A stretch of DNA of 64,000 bases from Chitinophagaceae bacterium BSSC1 (GCA_002256435.1 NKJC01000002.1:477996-541995), one strand, 5' to 3'. Counted from the first letter of the stretch, positions 9,267 to 18,304 are shown. Notes: a model not told the origin generated them from the letters alone. A program made the numbers and translations.

Positions 9267-10157
9267 TCAGTTGCTTTTCTTAAAATTGGTAAGAAATACG
9301 CCAGCAATAATCATTGCAGCAGCCAACATTTTTGAAAAATTGATTTGTTCTTCAAAAATCAATACAGAGGCAATGGTGGTAAAAAAAGGTTGTGTGTAAA
9401 TGAATGAACCTGTTACACTAGCTCCTAGTTTCTTGATTCCATAATTCATCAATTGATAGGCAAAAAATGTAGCCCCAATTACAACATAAGATAAACAAAA
9501 CCAACTTGTTATACTAAATAAATGCCATTGAATACTAGCAACATCGTTCCAACCAAAAGGCACACTGATACAAGCCCCAAAAAGAAATATCCATTGTAAA
9601 ATATGCATGGCTGAAAATTTAGCCATCAGGGGTTTTACCAAGATAATATAACTAGAATAACTAACAGCTCCCAGAATGATAAAGAGATCACCCAAACTTT
9701 GTTCGCCACTTGAATGGGCTGATAAGTCTCTAGAAAATACCAATACAGCGCCACCAGAAATGCCCAAACAAAGTCCCATTATTTTAAAAACATTCCACTT
9801 TTCTTTCAAAAACCAAGCGGCTAAAAGACTAATAGTGATGGGAGTGGTCAAAACTAAAAGAGATGCATGTATGGGGCTAGTCAGTGACATGCCTTTAATA
9901 GAAAAGGTTTGATTAAAGGTAATACCTGCAATTCCGCAAAGCAGTAATCGCCAATAGTCCTTTTTATTAAATCCTGTTTTAGTGGGATGCAATAAAAACA
10001 TCAGCCAAAAAAGCAGACAAACTGCCCCAACTCTAATAGCCGTTAATGCAATAGCAGGCACCAACACTGGGCTAATCTGTTTTACCGCAATCACACTTGT
10101 CCCAAAGAAAAAATTACCTAACAAAACGGCTATTCTAGCCTTAGTTTGTTCACCCAT
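9267..10157 (-). CDS. EamA-family (DMT superfamily) inner-membrane transporter
   Basis: 296 residues from ATG at 10157; an upstream in-frame TTG at 10187 overlaps a terminator-like hairpin and is less likely. About ten hydrophobic segments form two five-helix halves, the layout of EamA proteins. The first half starts IAVLLGNFFFGTSVIAVK, and the second starts near LGDLFIILGAVSYSSY and ends with IFEEQINFSKMLAAAMI. Members export or import small metabolites such as amino acids, sugars or nucleosides, so the substrate stays open. It sits among hexuronate genes but after a probable terminator, so it may form its own unit. Confidence 0.85.
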   Translation of the reverse strand: MGEQTKARIAVLLGNFFFGTSVIAVKQISPVLVPAIALTAIRVGAVCLLFWLMFLLHPTKTGFNKKDYWRLLLCGIAGITFNQTFSIKGMSLTSPIHASLLVLTTPITISLLAAWFLKEKWNVFKIMGLCLGISGGAVLVFSRDLSAHSSGEQSLGDLFIILGAVSYSSYIILVKPLMAKFSAMHILQWIFLFGACISVPFGWNDVASIQWHLFSITSWFCLSYVVIGATFFAYQLMNYGIKKLGASVTGSFIYTQPFFTTIASVLIFEEQINFSKMLAAAMIIAGVFLTNFKKSN

Positions 10158-10173
10158 TGCCTTAAATTGAAAA

Positions 10174-10200
10174 GAGGGGAAATCCAATGGAATTCCCCTC
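10174..10200 (-). terminator. Probable terminator after the Gfo/Idh/MocA gene
   Basis: GAGGGGAA and TTCCCCTC (10174-10181 with 10193-10200) form an 8-bp stem, followed on the minus strand by TTTTC and an AT-rich stretch. It lies between the stop at 10223 and the EamA start. Confidence 0.55.
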
Positions 10201-10222
10201 CTTAAATAATACTTACAATTGA

Positions 10223-11578
10223 TTAATATTTAAATGGCTTACCATTGGCCAATACCTCTTGTGTTTTTTCATCAAATGTTACTTTTTGTCCTGTTCTACA
10301 GGCGGCATTTGCCATAATAGTAGCAACGCTATGATTATAACCTGCTTCCACTGGTGCATTGGGTTGTTTTCTACTCCTAATGCATTCCATCCAGTTTTTA
10401 ATGTGTGCTGTTGTCAATACGTCTCCACCGGTATTGGCACCAGCTTCCACTTTAATCATTTCTGACAAACTCAATTCAGGCAAAAGATTGGGCTGCATTT
10501 TCATAGCTGCTGCCATACCTGCTCTTAATCCACCTTTGGGAGAAACCTTATTGGTAATCAAGTTCAACTCACCACCATTGGAATAGTATAATTCACTTGG
10601 ATTCTCGTCTCCATTGTGCATTCTAGACATAAACACTACCTGAAATCCTGTAGAAGGATCATTGACAGGACCATAGTCAAATACAGCAGTAATGGTATCC
10701 CAGTTTTTTCTACCATCTTTCCATTGATAGATTCCCCCATTGGATACTACGGATCTAGGATGGGCCAATCCGCTAAACCAATTCACGGTATCAATTTGAT
10801 GACTCATCCATTGGCCTGGCAATCCGGAAGAATAAGGCCAGAACAAACGGTATTCCAAATATTTTCTGGGATCAAAATTTTCATAAGGTCTGTTCATTAA
10901 ATACCTTTTCCAATCCAAATCTGATTCTTTACACTGAGCTACCAAATCAGGTCTTCTCCATCTACCAGGCTGGTTCACATTCCAAGTTAATTCTACCATG
11001 GTAATGGGACCAAATTTGCCCGATTGAATATAGTCTGCTGCGGCAGTGTAATTGGGTCCACTTCTGCGCTGAGACCCTATTTGCACAATACTTTTTGAAG
11101 CTTTAACCGCTTTTAAAGCTGCGCGATTGTCTTCCATAGTTTCTGCAAAAGGTTTTTCACAGTAAACATCGCAACCAGCTTTCACTGCTTCAATGGTATG
11201 TAATGCGTGCTGAAAATCTGCGGTACTAATAAATACAGCATCCACAGATTTACTTGCATACATTTCCTCATTATTTCTATAGCCAACAACATCATGACCC
11301 ATTTTATCTTTTAGAAAAGCAGCACCATCCTCCCTACGTTTTTTCCAGATATCTGAAACCCCTACAATGTCAAAATTCATTTCTTTATAGAACTTCATAA
11401 ATGGAGGTATATGAGAACTCCTATGTCTGTCTGAAAAGCCAACCACACCTACCCTAACGCGATCATTGGCACCAAGAATATTGGCGTAGCTTTTGGCACT
11501 TAATCCCATTGTTCCAATATAGGTACCAGCTGCAGCTTTAGCTGTTTGTTTGAGGAAGCTCCTCCTTGAATTAGACAT
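10223..11578 (-). CDS. Tat-exported Gfo/Idh/MocA oxidoreductase (1)
   Basis: 451 residues. The start MSNSRRSFLKQTAKAAAG is a twin-arginine signal, so a folded, cofactor-loaded enzyme is probably sent to the periplasm. The Rossmann start is VRVGVVGF (residues 41-48). The family EKP motif is present at 141-143 (CEKPFAE), whose lysine takes part in catalysis in this family. The C-terminal part carries the Gfo/Idh/MocA alpha/beta domain. Members oxidise or epimerise sugar hydroxyls with NAD(P) held tightly. It lies next to uxaC, and two more family members with ThuA lie upstream in the same block, which suggests work on keto-sugars or glycosides. The substrate is unknown. Confidence 0.88.
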   Translation of the reverse strand: MSNSRRSFLKQTAKAAAGTYIGTMGLSAKSYANILGANDRVRVGVVGFSDRHRSSHIPPFMKFYKEMNFDIVGVSDIWKKRREDGAAFLKDKMGHDVVGYRNNEEMYASKSVDAVFISTADFQHALHTIEAVKAGCDVYCEKPFAETMEDNRAALKAVKASKSIVQIGSQRRSGPNYTAAADYIQSGKFGPITMVELTWNVNQPGRWRRPDLVAQCKESDLDWKRYLMNRPYENFDPRKYLEYRLFWPYSSGLPGQWMSHQIDTVNWFSGLAHPRSVVSNGGIYQWKDGRKNWDTITAVFDYGPVNDPSTGFQVVFMSRMHNGDENPSELYYSNGGELNLITNKVSPKGGLRAGMAAAMKMQPNLLPELSLSEMIKVEAGANTGGDVLTTAHIKNWMECIRSRKQPNAPVEAGYNHSVATIMANAACRTGQKVTFDEKTQEVLANGKPFKY

Positions 11579-11619
11579 GTTTTAAGTGTTATATTGTTAA
11601 ATCTGATTGTTATATTCCT

Positions 11620-13023
11620 CTACAAGTTAAAATATTCTTTGGCATTATAATAACAGATATTTTTAAGAATATCTCCCATCCATTTCTCATCATTAGGAAG
11701 TAACCCTTTGTCCATTTCCTCTCCAAAAAGATTACACAAGGTTCTTCTAAAATATTCATGTCTTGGAAAAGAAAGAAAACTTCTACTATCGGTAATCATG
11801 CCAATAAATGTACTAATCAAGCCCATATTAGAAAGCGCATTCATTTGCTTTTCCATTCCATCTTTCTGATCTAAAAACCACCATCCTGAACCAAATTGAA
11901 TCTTCCCTTTTTCAGAACCATCATTGAAATTCCCTAACATGGTTGCAAACACTTCATTATCTGAAGGATTGATGTTGTAGAGAATGGTTTTGCAAAGCTG
12001 ATTGCTTTTGTCAAGGTTATCTAAAAATCTGGAGAGATTTGCAGCCTGAGGAAAATCACCTATTGAGTCAAATCCACTATTGGCACCAAGCTTTTGATTA
12101 AGCCTGCTATTATTATCCCTAATAGGACCAAGATGAAATTGTTGCACCCAACCTTTTTGATGATACATTTTACAGAGTTCCAATAATACAAAGCCCATAA
12201 AATTCTCTGGTGCGGAATATGGAATAGATCTTTGTTTTAGGAAACCCTCAAACTCCATTTCCATTGTTAGTGTTAACTGTAAATTGCCTGGCATTTGTTC
12301 AAACCCATGATCAGATACTCTGCATCCGTGTTCATGAAAATAATCTACCCTATTTTGTAAGGCTTCTAATAAAGTGGGAATATCTTTTATGGTAATTCCA
12401 GAAGCGTTTTCTAATAGCCCCAAATAATGAAAAAAGTCCGTTTGTTTTTCAATAAACAAAATCTTATCTGGTCTAAAAGATGGTGAAACCTTAATAGAAA
12501 AATGTCCATCAGCAATTTGTTTGTGAAAGGCCAATTGATCCCAAGGTTCATCAGTAGTGCCAACATATTCTACATTAAAGCTTTTCAACAAAGACCTTGT
12601 AGTAAATTCAGGGGTTTGCAACAATTGGTTACAATGCTCATAAATTTTAGGACCAGAAGATTCATTTAAATATTCTTTAACGCCAAAGACATTCTTCAAC
12701 TCCATATGGGTCCAATGAAACAATGGATTGCGTACGGTTTGAGGTACTACCCTAGCCCAATGCTGAAATTTTACTTCGTCAGATGCAGAACCGGTTATAA
12801 ATTCTTCATTAACACCAAGTGTTCTCTGGGCGCGCCATTTGTAATGATCACCCTTTAACCAAATTTCAGTTAGGTTGGCAAATTGTTTGTTATTAGCAAT
12901 TTCATCTGGTGGAAGATGGCAATGGTAGTCAATGATGGGTAAATTTTTCACATAATCGTGATACAAATTCTTGGCATGTTTTCCTTGCAACAGAAAATCA
13001 TCCGTCAAAAAATAACTACTCAT
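11620..13023 (-). CDS. uxaC: Glucuronate (uronate) isomerase
   Basis: 467 residues, the usual length for UxaC. It converts D-glucuronate to D-fructuronate (and galacturonate to tagaturonate) in the cytoplasm. DYHCHLPP (His34, His36) is the conserved early metal-binding segment of this amidohydrolase-fold family. TEIWLKGDHYKWRAQR, HWTHMEL and the C-terminal ITDSRSFLSFPRHEYFRR are typical of UxaC. The start ATG at 13023 lies 18 nt after the stop of the SDR gene, so the two are probably cotranscribed. It provides the first of the three steps to 2-keto-3-deoxygluconate; the others are the SDR upstream and UxuA. Confidence 0.96.
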   Translation of the reverse strand: MSSYFLTDDFLLQGKHAKNLYHDYVKNLPIIDYHCHLPPDEIANNKQFANLTEIWLKGDHYKWRAQRTLGVNEEFITGSASDEVKFQHWARVVPQTVRNPLFHWTHMELKNVFGVKEYLNESSGPKIYEHCNQLLQTPEFTTRSLLKSFNVEYVGTTDEPWDQLAFHKQIADGHFSIKVSPSFRPDKILFIEKQTDFFHYLGLLENASGITIKDIPTLLEALQNRVDYFHEHGCRVSDHGFEQMPGNLQLTLTMEMEFEGFLKQRSIPYSAPENFMGFVLLELCKMYHQKGWVQQFHLGPIRDNNSRLNQKLGANSGFDSIGDFPQAANLSRFLDNLDKSNQLCKTILYNINPSDNEVFATMLGNFNDGSEKGKIQFGSGWWFLDQKDGMEKQMNALSNMGLISTFIGMITDSRSFLSFPRHEYFRRTLCNLFGEEMDKGLLPNDEKWMGDILKNICYYNAKEYFNL

Positions 13024-13040
13024 CTTTTGTCTTTTAAAAA

Positions 13041-13862
13041 TTAGACTCCACCAAATACGGTGAACCCTCCGTCAACGCCTATTTGCATGCCAGTAACAAA
13101 TTTGGAAGCATCGCTTAATAAAAAGACCAATGCGCCAACCAATTCTTCTGGATGACCAAATCTTTTGAATGGGGTATTTTGTATAACCAATTTGCCTCTT
13201 GTAGTGTATGAACCATCGGGTTCAGTTAGTAAAGTTCTATTTTGTTCAGTCAAAAAGAAACCAGGCATTATAGCATTCATTCTAATGAGGTCACCATGTC
13301 TATTGGCCATTTCAACTGCAAACCATTGATTATAACAGTCAACAGCCGCCTTACCCATACTATATCCTAAAACCTTTGTTATTACTTGTTTGGAGCTAAC
13401 TGAAGAAATATTTACAATACTTCCGCCACCATTTTTCGCCATCACTGCTCCAAAAATTTGAGTAGGAATGATGGTTCCAAAAAGATTTAATTCCATTACC
13501 TTTTTCATTCCTTCTAAATTCATAGAAAAAATGTCAGCTTCCGGCTGCACTACACCTTCAGGCATATTTCCACCTGCTCCGTTTACCAATCCATCAATGG
13601 TTCCAAATTTCTCTAGAATTAAATCTCTAGCACGTATCAAATCGGCTTCAACTAAAACATCAGCCACAATGGCCAGGGATTGTCCTCCATTTTCAATGAC
13701 TTCATTTGCCCTAGCTTCTGCTACAGCAGCGTTTCTACCAAGTATAACTGGAATACCTCCTGCTTGCGCGATGGCTTTTACAAATGAACCTCCTAAAATG
13801 CCGGTACCTCCTGTTACAACTATTACTTTATTGGAAAGGGAAAATTGATTCGCTGAACTCAT
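13041..13862 (-). CDS. SDR-family oxidoreductase, probable fructuronate reductase
   Basis: 273 residues, classical short-chain dehydrogenase. The cofactor loop is TGGTGILG (17-24), then NGAGG, the catalytic Ser in VNISSVSS and the Tyr-x3-Lys pair in GYSMGKAAVD. The C-terminus ends in the usual GGF segment (VDGGFTVFGG). Placed immediately before uxaC, it is best explained as the D-mannonate oxidoreductase step (fructuronate to mannonate), done here by an SDR enzyme instead of the long-chain UxuB of E. coli. This role is inferred from context. A candidate LacI-type site lies 63 nt upstream. Confidence 0.85.
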   Translation of the reverse strand: MSSANQFSLSNKVIVVTGGTGILGGSFVKAIAQAGGIPVILGRNAAVAEARANEVIENGGQSLAIVADVLVEADLIRARDLILEKFGTIDGLVNGAGGNMPEGVVQPEADIFSMNLEGMKKVMELNLFGTIIPTQIFGAVMAKNGGGSIVNISSVSSKQVITKVLGYSMGKAAVDCYNQWFAVEMANRHGDLIRMNAIMPGFFLTEQNRTLLTEPDGSYTTRGKLVIQNTPFKRFGHPEELVGALVFLLSDASKFVTGMQIGVDGGFTVFGGV

Positions 13863-13924
13863 GCTTACTATTTGTACAAAATTGGTTGATTTGATTCAGA
13901 GCCAACCTGTTTTGAATATAATAA

Positions 13925-13944
13925 TTTACGAAAACGATGTAAGG
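13925..13944. promoter_or_regulatory. Candidate LacI-type operator upstream of SDR-uxaC
   Basis: TTTACGAAAACG (13925-13936) fits the half-site TTTnCGAnAACG seen on both sides of the palindrome at 18367-18380. The second half here is degenerate. It lies in the 86-nt gap before the SDR gene, where a promoter for SDR-uxaC would be expected. Confidence 0.4.
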
Positions 13945-13948
13945 AAAA

Positions 13949-14545
13949 TTATTGCTGAATTAATTCAACCCTAGCTATCTTTTTAATAGGCACTAGCATT
14001 TCTTTTTTCTTCACTAGAAAAACCAAACTACTATCCCTTTGTTCCTGAGCAATTCCTTTAACAATGGTTTTATCATCCCAACCAATTACATTCAAAGGCA
14101 TTTTTTGATTGATGAAATAAGTATACGCGCCTTCTTCATGGGAATTCACTTGGGCTTGTCTTTGAGTCATCCCCCCTTTCTTGGTATTGATGATAATCAC
14201 ACCTGAAGAACCCTGCGCACCATAGGCTGTAGCAGAAGCAGCGTCTTTTAAAACAGAAATGCTTTCTACGTCCTGTGCATTAATATTGGTGATATCACTA
14301 TTGTAAATAACGCCATCCAGCACAAACAAAGGAGGTTTTTGATTAGTCAAACTACCAACACCTCTGATGACAACAGAGCCACCAGTTTTGTCATTACTAT
14401 TTTTTACTTCTAAACCAGGTACATCTTTGAGCATATCAAAAATGGTTCTATAAGTACCTTGTATAGCTGAATTGGCTTTTGCTTGAGCATAAATACTATT
14501 GGTACAAATGACCAAGAACAGTAAAAATAAATACGCAGTTTTCAT
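13949..14545 (-). CDS. Stand-alone TonB-receptor plug-domain protein
   Basis: 198 residues with a Sec signal peptide (about 1-20, cut near IYAQA). Residues 30-125 closely follow the SusC plug: DMLKDVPGLEV, VVIRGVGSL, PLFVLDGVIY, VESISVLKDAASATAYGAQG and VIIINTKKG. The gene ends soon after, with a short extra domain of about 70 residues and no beta-barrel. It is not a truncated pseudogene at this locus, because the tail is a clean frame and a full SusC is encoded elsewhere. It may be a periplasmic or outer-membrane accessory. It lies 10 nt after the Gfo/Idh/MocA gene that precedes it and is probably cotranscribed. Confidence 0.8.
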   Translation of the reverse strand: MKTAYLFLLFLVICTNSIYAQAKANSAIQGTYRTIFDMLKDVPGLEVKNSNDKTGGSVVIRGVGSLTNQKPPLFVLDGVIYNSDITNINAQDVESISVLKDAASATAYGAQGSSGVIIINTKKGGMTQRQAQVNSHEEGAYTYFINQKMPLNVIGWDDKTIVKGIAQEQRDSSLVFLVKKKEMLVPIKKIARVELIQQ

Positions 14546-14555
14546 ATTAGATTCC

Positions 14556-15893
14556 TCACTTGTTTTTGGAAGCCATTTTCTGGGCCTGTGTAGTGGTATA
14601 ATATTTGGCCAACATATTGGGAATCTCCCAAGCTGGCATATTCTTATTAGCTAAATAACCTAAGTATTTTTCAGTAACCCTAGCAAAATGCGACTCATGA
14701 CCTTCTTTATAAGATTCTGGAATCATTACCTCCCAGCCCTTGTCATTCTTTTTTAAGGATAATCCTTTGAATTCTTTAGCAAGTGAAACCATGGCCTGTT
14801 CAGCAGCCGCAGCAGTACCACCTTCAATATAGAGTGTAGGCTTGAACATTTGCTCTGCGCCTTGTTTGATGATTAAATTAGCTTTGGTACCACGCATGAT
14901 AGAGTAATGGGTATCGCCTGTTCCTTCTGGGGCTTTATAGTTCCAAATCACAGAAACCTTTGCGTGTACCCCATTGATAGTATAATTGATTTCTCCATTA
15001 CACATGACATTGATATCTTTTTTTGCATCGGTATATTTTCCAAGATAACTAGGCACTTCAGCCAATTTGGTCACTTCTTTAAATTGAGCGGCACTAATGG
15101 GTGTGGCCCAACTTTTGGCAGTTTTTAACTGAATGTCTTTTTTGTAGTCAATCACTTTATTGGGAAAACATTCCCATTGAACTAAATCTACCAAATGTGT
15201 TGTCACATCTACAATCCCCTCACCTTCTTGCGCCACGTCAAAAAACCAACCTGGTCTTGTTAATACAGAACCTGAAACGTATTTGTAAAAATGGTGTACA
15301 CTTTCTTTTGTTACAGCTGGTTGTTCAAGCGTTCCTTTTTGCAATGTTCCAAAAAGACCCTGATCCATAGACAATGCTCTTTGCAAAATGGTAGTTATCT
15401 CATATCGTTCCGTCATGATATCGTACAACAGTAATTTTTTTTGCTGCGCCAATTCAAAAGCAGATTTTAATTTCAAAAACCCTTTTTCATTTATAACCAT
15501 TGGCTTATCTGCAAAGACATTCAATCCAGATTGAATTGACTGAAGAATATAATCCGTCTTTAACTGGTTATTCCCAGCTAATACTACCACATTACCCTTT
15601 TTCTCAGACAGCATTTTCTGCAGATAATCATCTCCCTCATAGACCTGTTCTTTCCAAGATGTAGCACCAGTACTAGCAGCATTGTACCCTTTAATTTTGT
15701 CTAAATGCAAGTTCAAATCCGTTCCCTTTTTAGCATACACAAAAACAGTAGGATCCACTTGAGGATACATAGATTTTTGAACCAATGCAGCATGAAAATG
15801 CCCAGGGTCCAAGGTAATTAACTTAACCGACTGCGCTTGTAATTGCAATCCCAAAATGGACATACCCATCCAACTAACAATTTTACTTTTCAT
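14556..15893 (-). CDS. Exported Gfo/Idh/MocA-like protein with Oxidoreduct_C-type domain (2)
   Basis: 445 residues from ATG at 15893; the frame also opens at TTG 15905. A Sec signal (MKSKIVSWMGMSILGLQLQA) precedes the fold, unlike the twin-arginine signals of its two relatives in this locus. The usual GxGxxG loop is replaced by LDPGHFHAAL, and the EKP motif reads DKP (FADKPMVI). Both features are known from the subfamily with the putative oxidoreductase C-terminal domain. NAD binding is therefore uncertain. Conserved MTERYE and PGWFFDVAQEGEGIVDVTTHLVD segments suggest an intact active site. Likely acts on a sugar or glycoside in the periplasm. Confidence 0.8.
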   Translation of the reverse strand: MKSKIVSWMGMSILGLQLQAQSVKLITLDPGHFHAALVQKSMYPQVDPTVFVYAKKGTDLNLHLDKIKGYNAASTGATSWKEQVYEGDDYLQKMLSEKKGNVVVLAGNNQLKTDYILQSIQSGLNVFADKPMVINEKGFLKLKSAFELAQQKKLLLYDIMTERYEITTILQRALSMDQGLFGTLQKGTLEQPAVTKESVHHFYKYVSGSVLTRPGWFFDVAQEGEGIVDVTTHLVDLVQWECFPNKVIDYKKDIQLKTAKSWATPISAAQFKEVTKLAEVPSYLGKYTDAKKDINVMCNGEINYTINGVHAKVSVIWNYKAPEGTGDTHYSIMRGTKANLIIKQGAEQMFKPTLYIEGGTAAAAEQAMVSLAKEFKGLSLKKNDKGWEVMIPESYKEGHESHFARVTEKYLGYLANKNMPAWEIPNMLAKYYTTTQAQKMASKNK

Positions 15894-15966
15894 ATTTCTT
15901 TCCAAATCTTTAAAACAGTTTTTTTCTACCCTTTTAACTCTTAACTATCAACTTCTTTTTCCATTT

Positions 15967-16045
15967 TTCACTCTTCACTCTTCACTTTCTCCCCCCTCTT
16001 CACTCTTCGCTCTTCACTCTTCACTTCCTTGTTCACTCTTCACTT
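15967..16045. repeat. CT-rich heptamer tract (TTCACTC-like)
   Basis: About ten imperfect copies of TTCACTC/CTTCACT fill most of the gap between the two Gfo/Idh/MocA genes. On the coding (minus) strand this is a purine-rich GAAGAGTGA tract in the probable leader of the gene starting at 15893. Such a tract could change length by slippage. No gene is present. Confidence 0.75.
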
Positions 16046-16049
16046 AAAT

Positions 16050-17450
16050 CTAGTCCAGCCCCTTCATCTCATACGGAAATCTATGAGGCCTATTCAACAT
16101 GCCGTTGGCTTCATCGTCATTGATAAAACGCTCATTCATCGGATCCCAATGAAGTGTGCGTTTTACTTTCATCACCATATGGTGCAACAAACAAGTGGAA
16201 CAAGAACGATGCCCAACTTCTACTGGAGAAATAGGTTGTAACCTAGAGCGCATACAATCCAACCAATTACCATGCTGTTCATCGCTTCTGTATAAATTGA
16301 TTTCATTAGGCCCTATAACAGAAGTGATGATTTTGTCATTACTTGCAGAAAGTGCTTTCGCATTGGCGGTATTTACCACTGGCTCATTAGCACTTGCTTT
16401 ATAATTTCCACGAGTAACAAAAATCCAACCTTCAGTTCCTTCAAACTTAATACCATTGGGTAATTCATTACTGATAATCATTCTTACCCCATTGGCATAT
16501 AAACCTTCTGTAGTAAACAGTCCATGTACATTCCATAGACCCTTGGTTGGAAAATCGGCTTTGCCTGAAATTTCAATTGGTCCAGTGTATTCTGTATCCA
16601 TACCCCAGTGCGCACAATCCACATGGTGGGCTCCCCATCCAGTAATCATACCAGCACCAAACTGTTCACATCTTAACCAACCTGGACGGCTGTAATCGTT
16701 CTGTGGATGCACTCTTTTCTCTGTATAATATACATAAGGAGTAGACCCTAACCAAGCATCATAATTCAAATTAGAAGGAATGGGCATTTCTGGTTCTTCA
16801 TCACCACCAGGGTCACCTGGTAAACCAACATATACTTTTTTCAAAGTGCCAATTCTACCATTTCTTACCAACTCCGCGGCATATCTAAATTGTGGAGAGG
16901 ACCTTTGTTGACTACCAATTTGCAAGATTCTTCCTGATTTATGTACAGCGTTACTTAAAGCCCTGCCTTCGGCGATGGTCAATGAAGCGGGTTTTTGTAG
17001 ATATACATCCTTACCAGCTTCTACTGCATGAATGCCTAAATAAGCATGAGAATGGTCTGGGGTACTAATCAAAACGCCATCAATATCTTTGTTCAATAAC
17101 AACTCTCTATGATCGGAATACATAGTTACACCATCATAGGGCTTCCCTTGCTTCTTACTATAATAATCGTTCACATATTTTTTGCCATCGGCCAAGCGCT
17201 TAGAATCCAAATCACAAACTGCCATGATTCTGGCATTGTCATATTTGAGGGTTTCAGCCATATCATGGTCTCTGGAAATTCTACCAACGCCAATAGCTCC
17301 AATATTGAGTCTATTACTCGGTGCATTTTTTCCAAAAACAGAAGCGGGAACAATAGTTGGGAATCCAGTCATGGCAAGTGTTGTAGCTACACTACCCTTA
17401 ATTCCGGTTTTCATAAAATCCCTGCGATTGAATGATTTTTTTTCTGACAT
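16050..17450 (-). CDS. Tat-exported Gfo/Idh/MocA oxidoreductase (3)
   Basis: 466 residues. The start MSEKKSFNRRDFMKTG has a twin-arginine motif (residues 9-10) and a weakly hydrophobic stretch, so export in folded form is likely. The Rossmann loop is NIGAIGVGRI (49-58). At the place of the EKP motif the protein has QKP (152-154, LQKPASLT), a common variant in this exported subfamily that keeps the catalytic lysine. GWGAHHVDCAHWGMDTE is the conserved segment lining the active site. The start lies 2 nt after the ThuA stop, so the two are almost certainly translated from one message. It probably oxidises a sugar hydroxyl, possibly forming 3-keto-glycosides. Confidence 0.88.
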   Translation of the reverse strand: MSEKKSFNRRDFMKTGIKGSVATTLAMTGFPTIVPASVFGKNAPSNRLNIGAIGVGRISRDHDMAETLKYDNARIMAVCDLDSKRLADGKKYVNDYYSKKQGKPYDGVTMYSDHRELLLNKDIDGVLISTPDHSHAYLGIHAVEAGKDVYLQKPASLTIAEGRALSNAVHKSGRILQIGSQQRSSPQFRYAAELVRNGRIGTLKKVYVGLPGDPGGDEEPEMPIPSNLNYDAWLGSTPYVYYTEKRVHPQNDYSRPGWLRCEQFGAGMITGWGAHHVDCAHWGMDTEYTGPIEISGKADFPTKGLWNVHGLFTTEGLYANGVRMIISNELPNGIKFEGTEGWIFVTRGNYKASANEPVVNTANAKALSASNDKIITSVIGPNEINLYRSDEQHGNWLDCMRSRLQPISPVEVGHRSCSTCLLHHMVMKVKRTLHWDPMNERFINDDEANGMLNRPHRFPYEMKGLD

Positions 17451-17452
17451 GT

Positions 17453-18304
17453 TTATGGTTTTAGTGGGTCGTCTTTTGAGGTTGATTTGGCATTGTTATA
17501 GTTGAGTCCTTTATACTTTGAAGCCATATAGCGCATTCCTTGTAATAGATGATTTTGGTATACAGGTTCCGCATAAGATTCTTTGCTATGTCCCAGCGTT
17601 GTAATCCAAATATGTCCGCCCTCAAAATCTTGGTACCAAACAGCGGGATAATAATTGGCATAAGAACCAGCATTTTTATCAATGGTTTCTTTTTGGTCTG
17701 GCTGTAAACTACTTAATTCATGAGCCATCAACACTTTAATGCCCGGATATAATTCCTTTCCAAAATAACATTCGTCTTCCCTCTCCCATCTAGTTGGCAC
17801 TCCTTGCATGGATGGGTGCATAGGGTCCATATTTTTAATGGCAAATTTTTGGAATTTGGCATGCCATGAAAAGGTTTCTCCAATCATCATTTTAAACCAT
17901 TTCCAGTTTCTTTCAGTACCAGTTACGGAATGGACTCCTACAAATCCACCACCTGCTTCTATATATCGCCTAAAGGCAACCCTTTGATCATCTGTATCAA
18001 ATACATCATTATTGGTACTGGTAAACACTAAAAATTGGAACTTTTTAAGGCTGGCTTCTGTAAAAACAGCAGGATCATCACTGACAACAACAGAAAATCC
18101 ATTGGTTTTAGCCAAGGATTGAATACTGGCTACCGCCGATGCTATATTATCATGAACAAAGCCTTTACCATTCTTGGTATAGACCAACACCTGCATATTC
18201 TTAATAGGGTCAGGTTTTCTAGAAATTTTCGCAAAAACTGGCGAAAAAAACGCCAATAGTAATATAAACGCCAAAAATTGACGTTTAATGGAATTTCTCT
18301 TCAT
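17453..18304 (-). CDS. Exported ThuA-family protein
   Basis: 283 residues from ATG at 18304 (frame open to TTG 18325). A Sec signal (MKRNSIKRQFLAFILLLAFFSPVFA) is followed by a class I glutamine amidotransferase-like fold without the catalytic Cys nucleophile, typical of ThuA. Conserved pieces are VLVYTKNGKGFVHDNI, GGGFVGVHS, ERNWKWFKMMIG and the C-terminal GGHIWITTLGHSKES. In rhizobia, ThuA works with the Gfo/Idh/MocA enzyme ThuB on trehalose through 3-keto derivatives. Here ThuA is fused into one transcript with such an enzyme, but both are exported. It is the first gene of the minus-strand block, divergent from susC. Confidence 0.88.
   Translation of the reverse strand: MKRNSIKRQFLAFILLLAFFSPVFAKISRKPDPIKNMQVLVYTKNGKGFVHDNIASAVASIQSLAKTNGFSVVVSDDPAVFTEASLKKFQFLVFTSTNNDVFDTDDQRVAFRRYIEAGGGFVGVHSVTGTERNWKWFKMMIGETFSWHAKFQKFAIKNMDPMHPSMQGVPTRWEREDECYFGKELYPGIKVLMAHELSSLQPDQKETIDKNAGSYANYYPAVWYQDFEGGHIWITTLGHSKESYAEPVYQNHLLQGMRYMASKYKGLNYNNAKSTSKDDPLKP

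Noticed and set aside
17171..17682. Frames overlapping the Gfo/Idh/MocA and ThuA genes on both strands
   Set aside because: They overlap longer, well-supported genes and lack any family signal.
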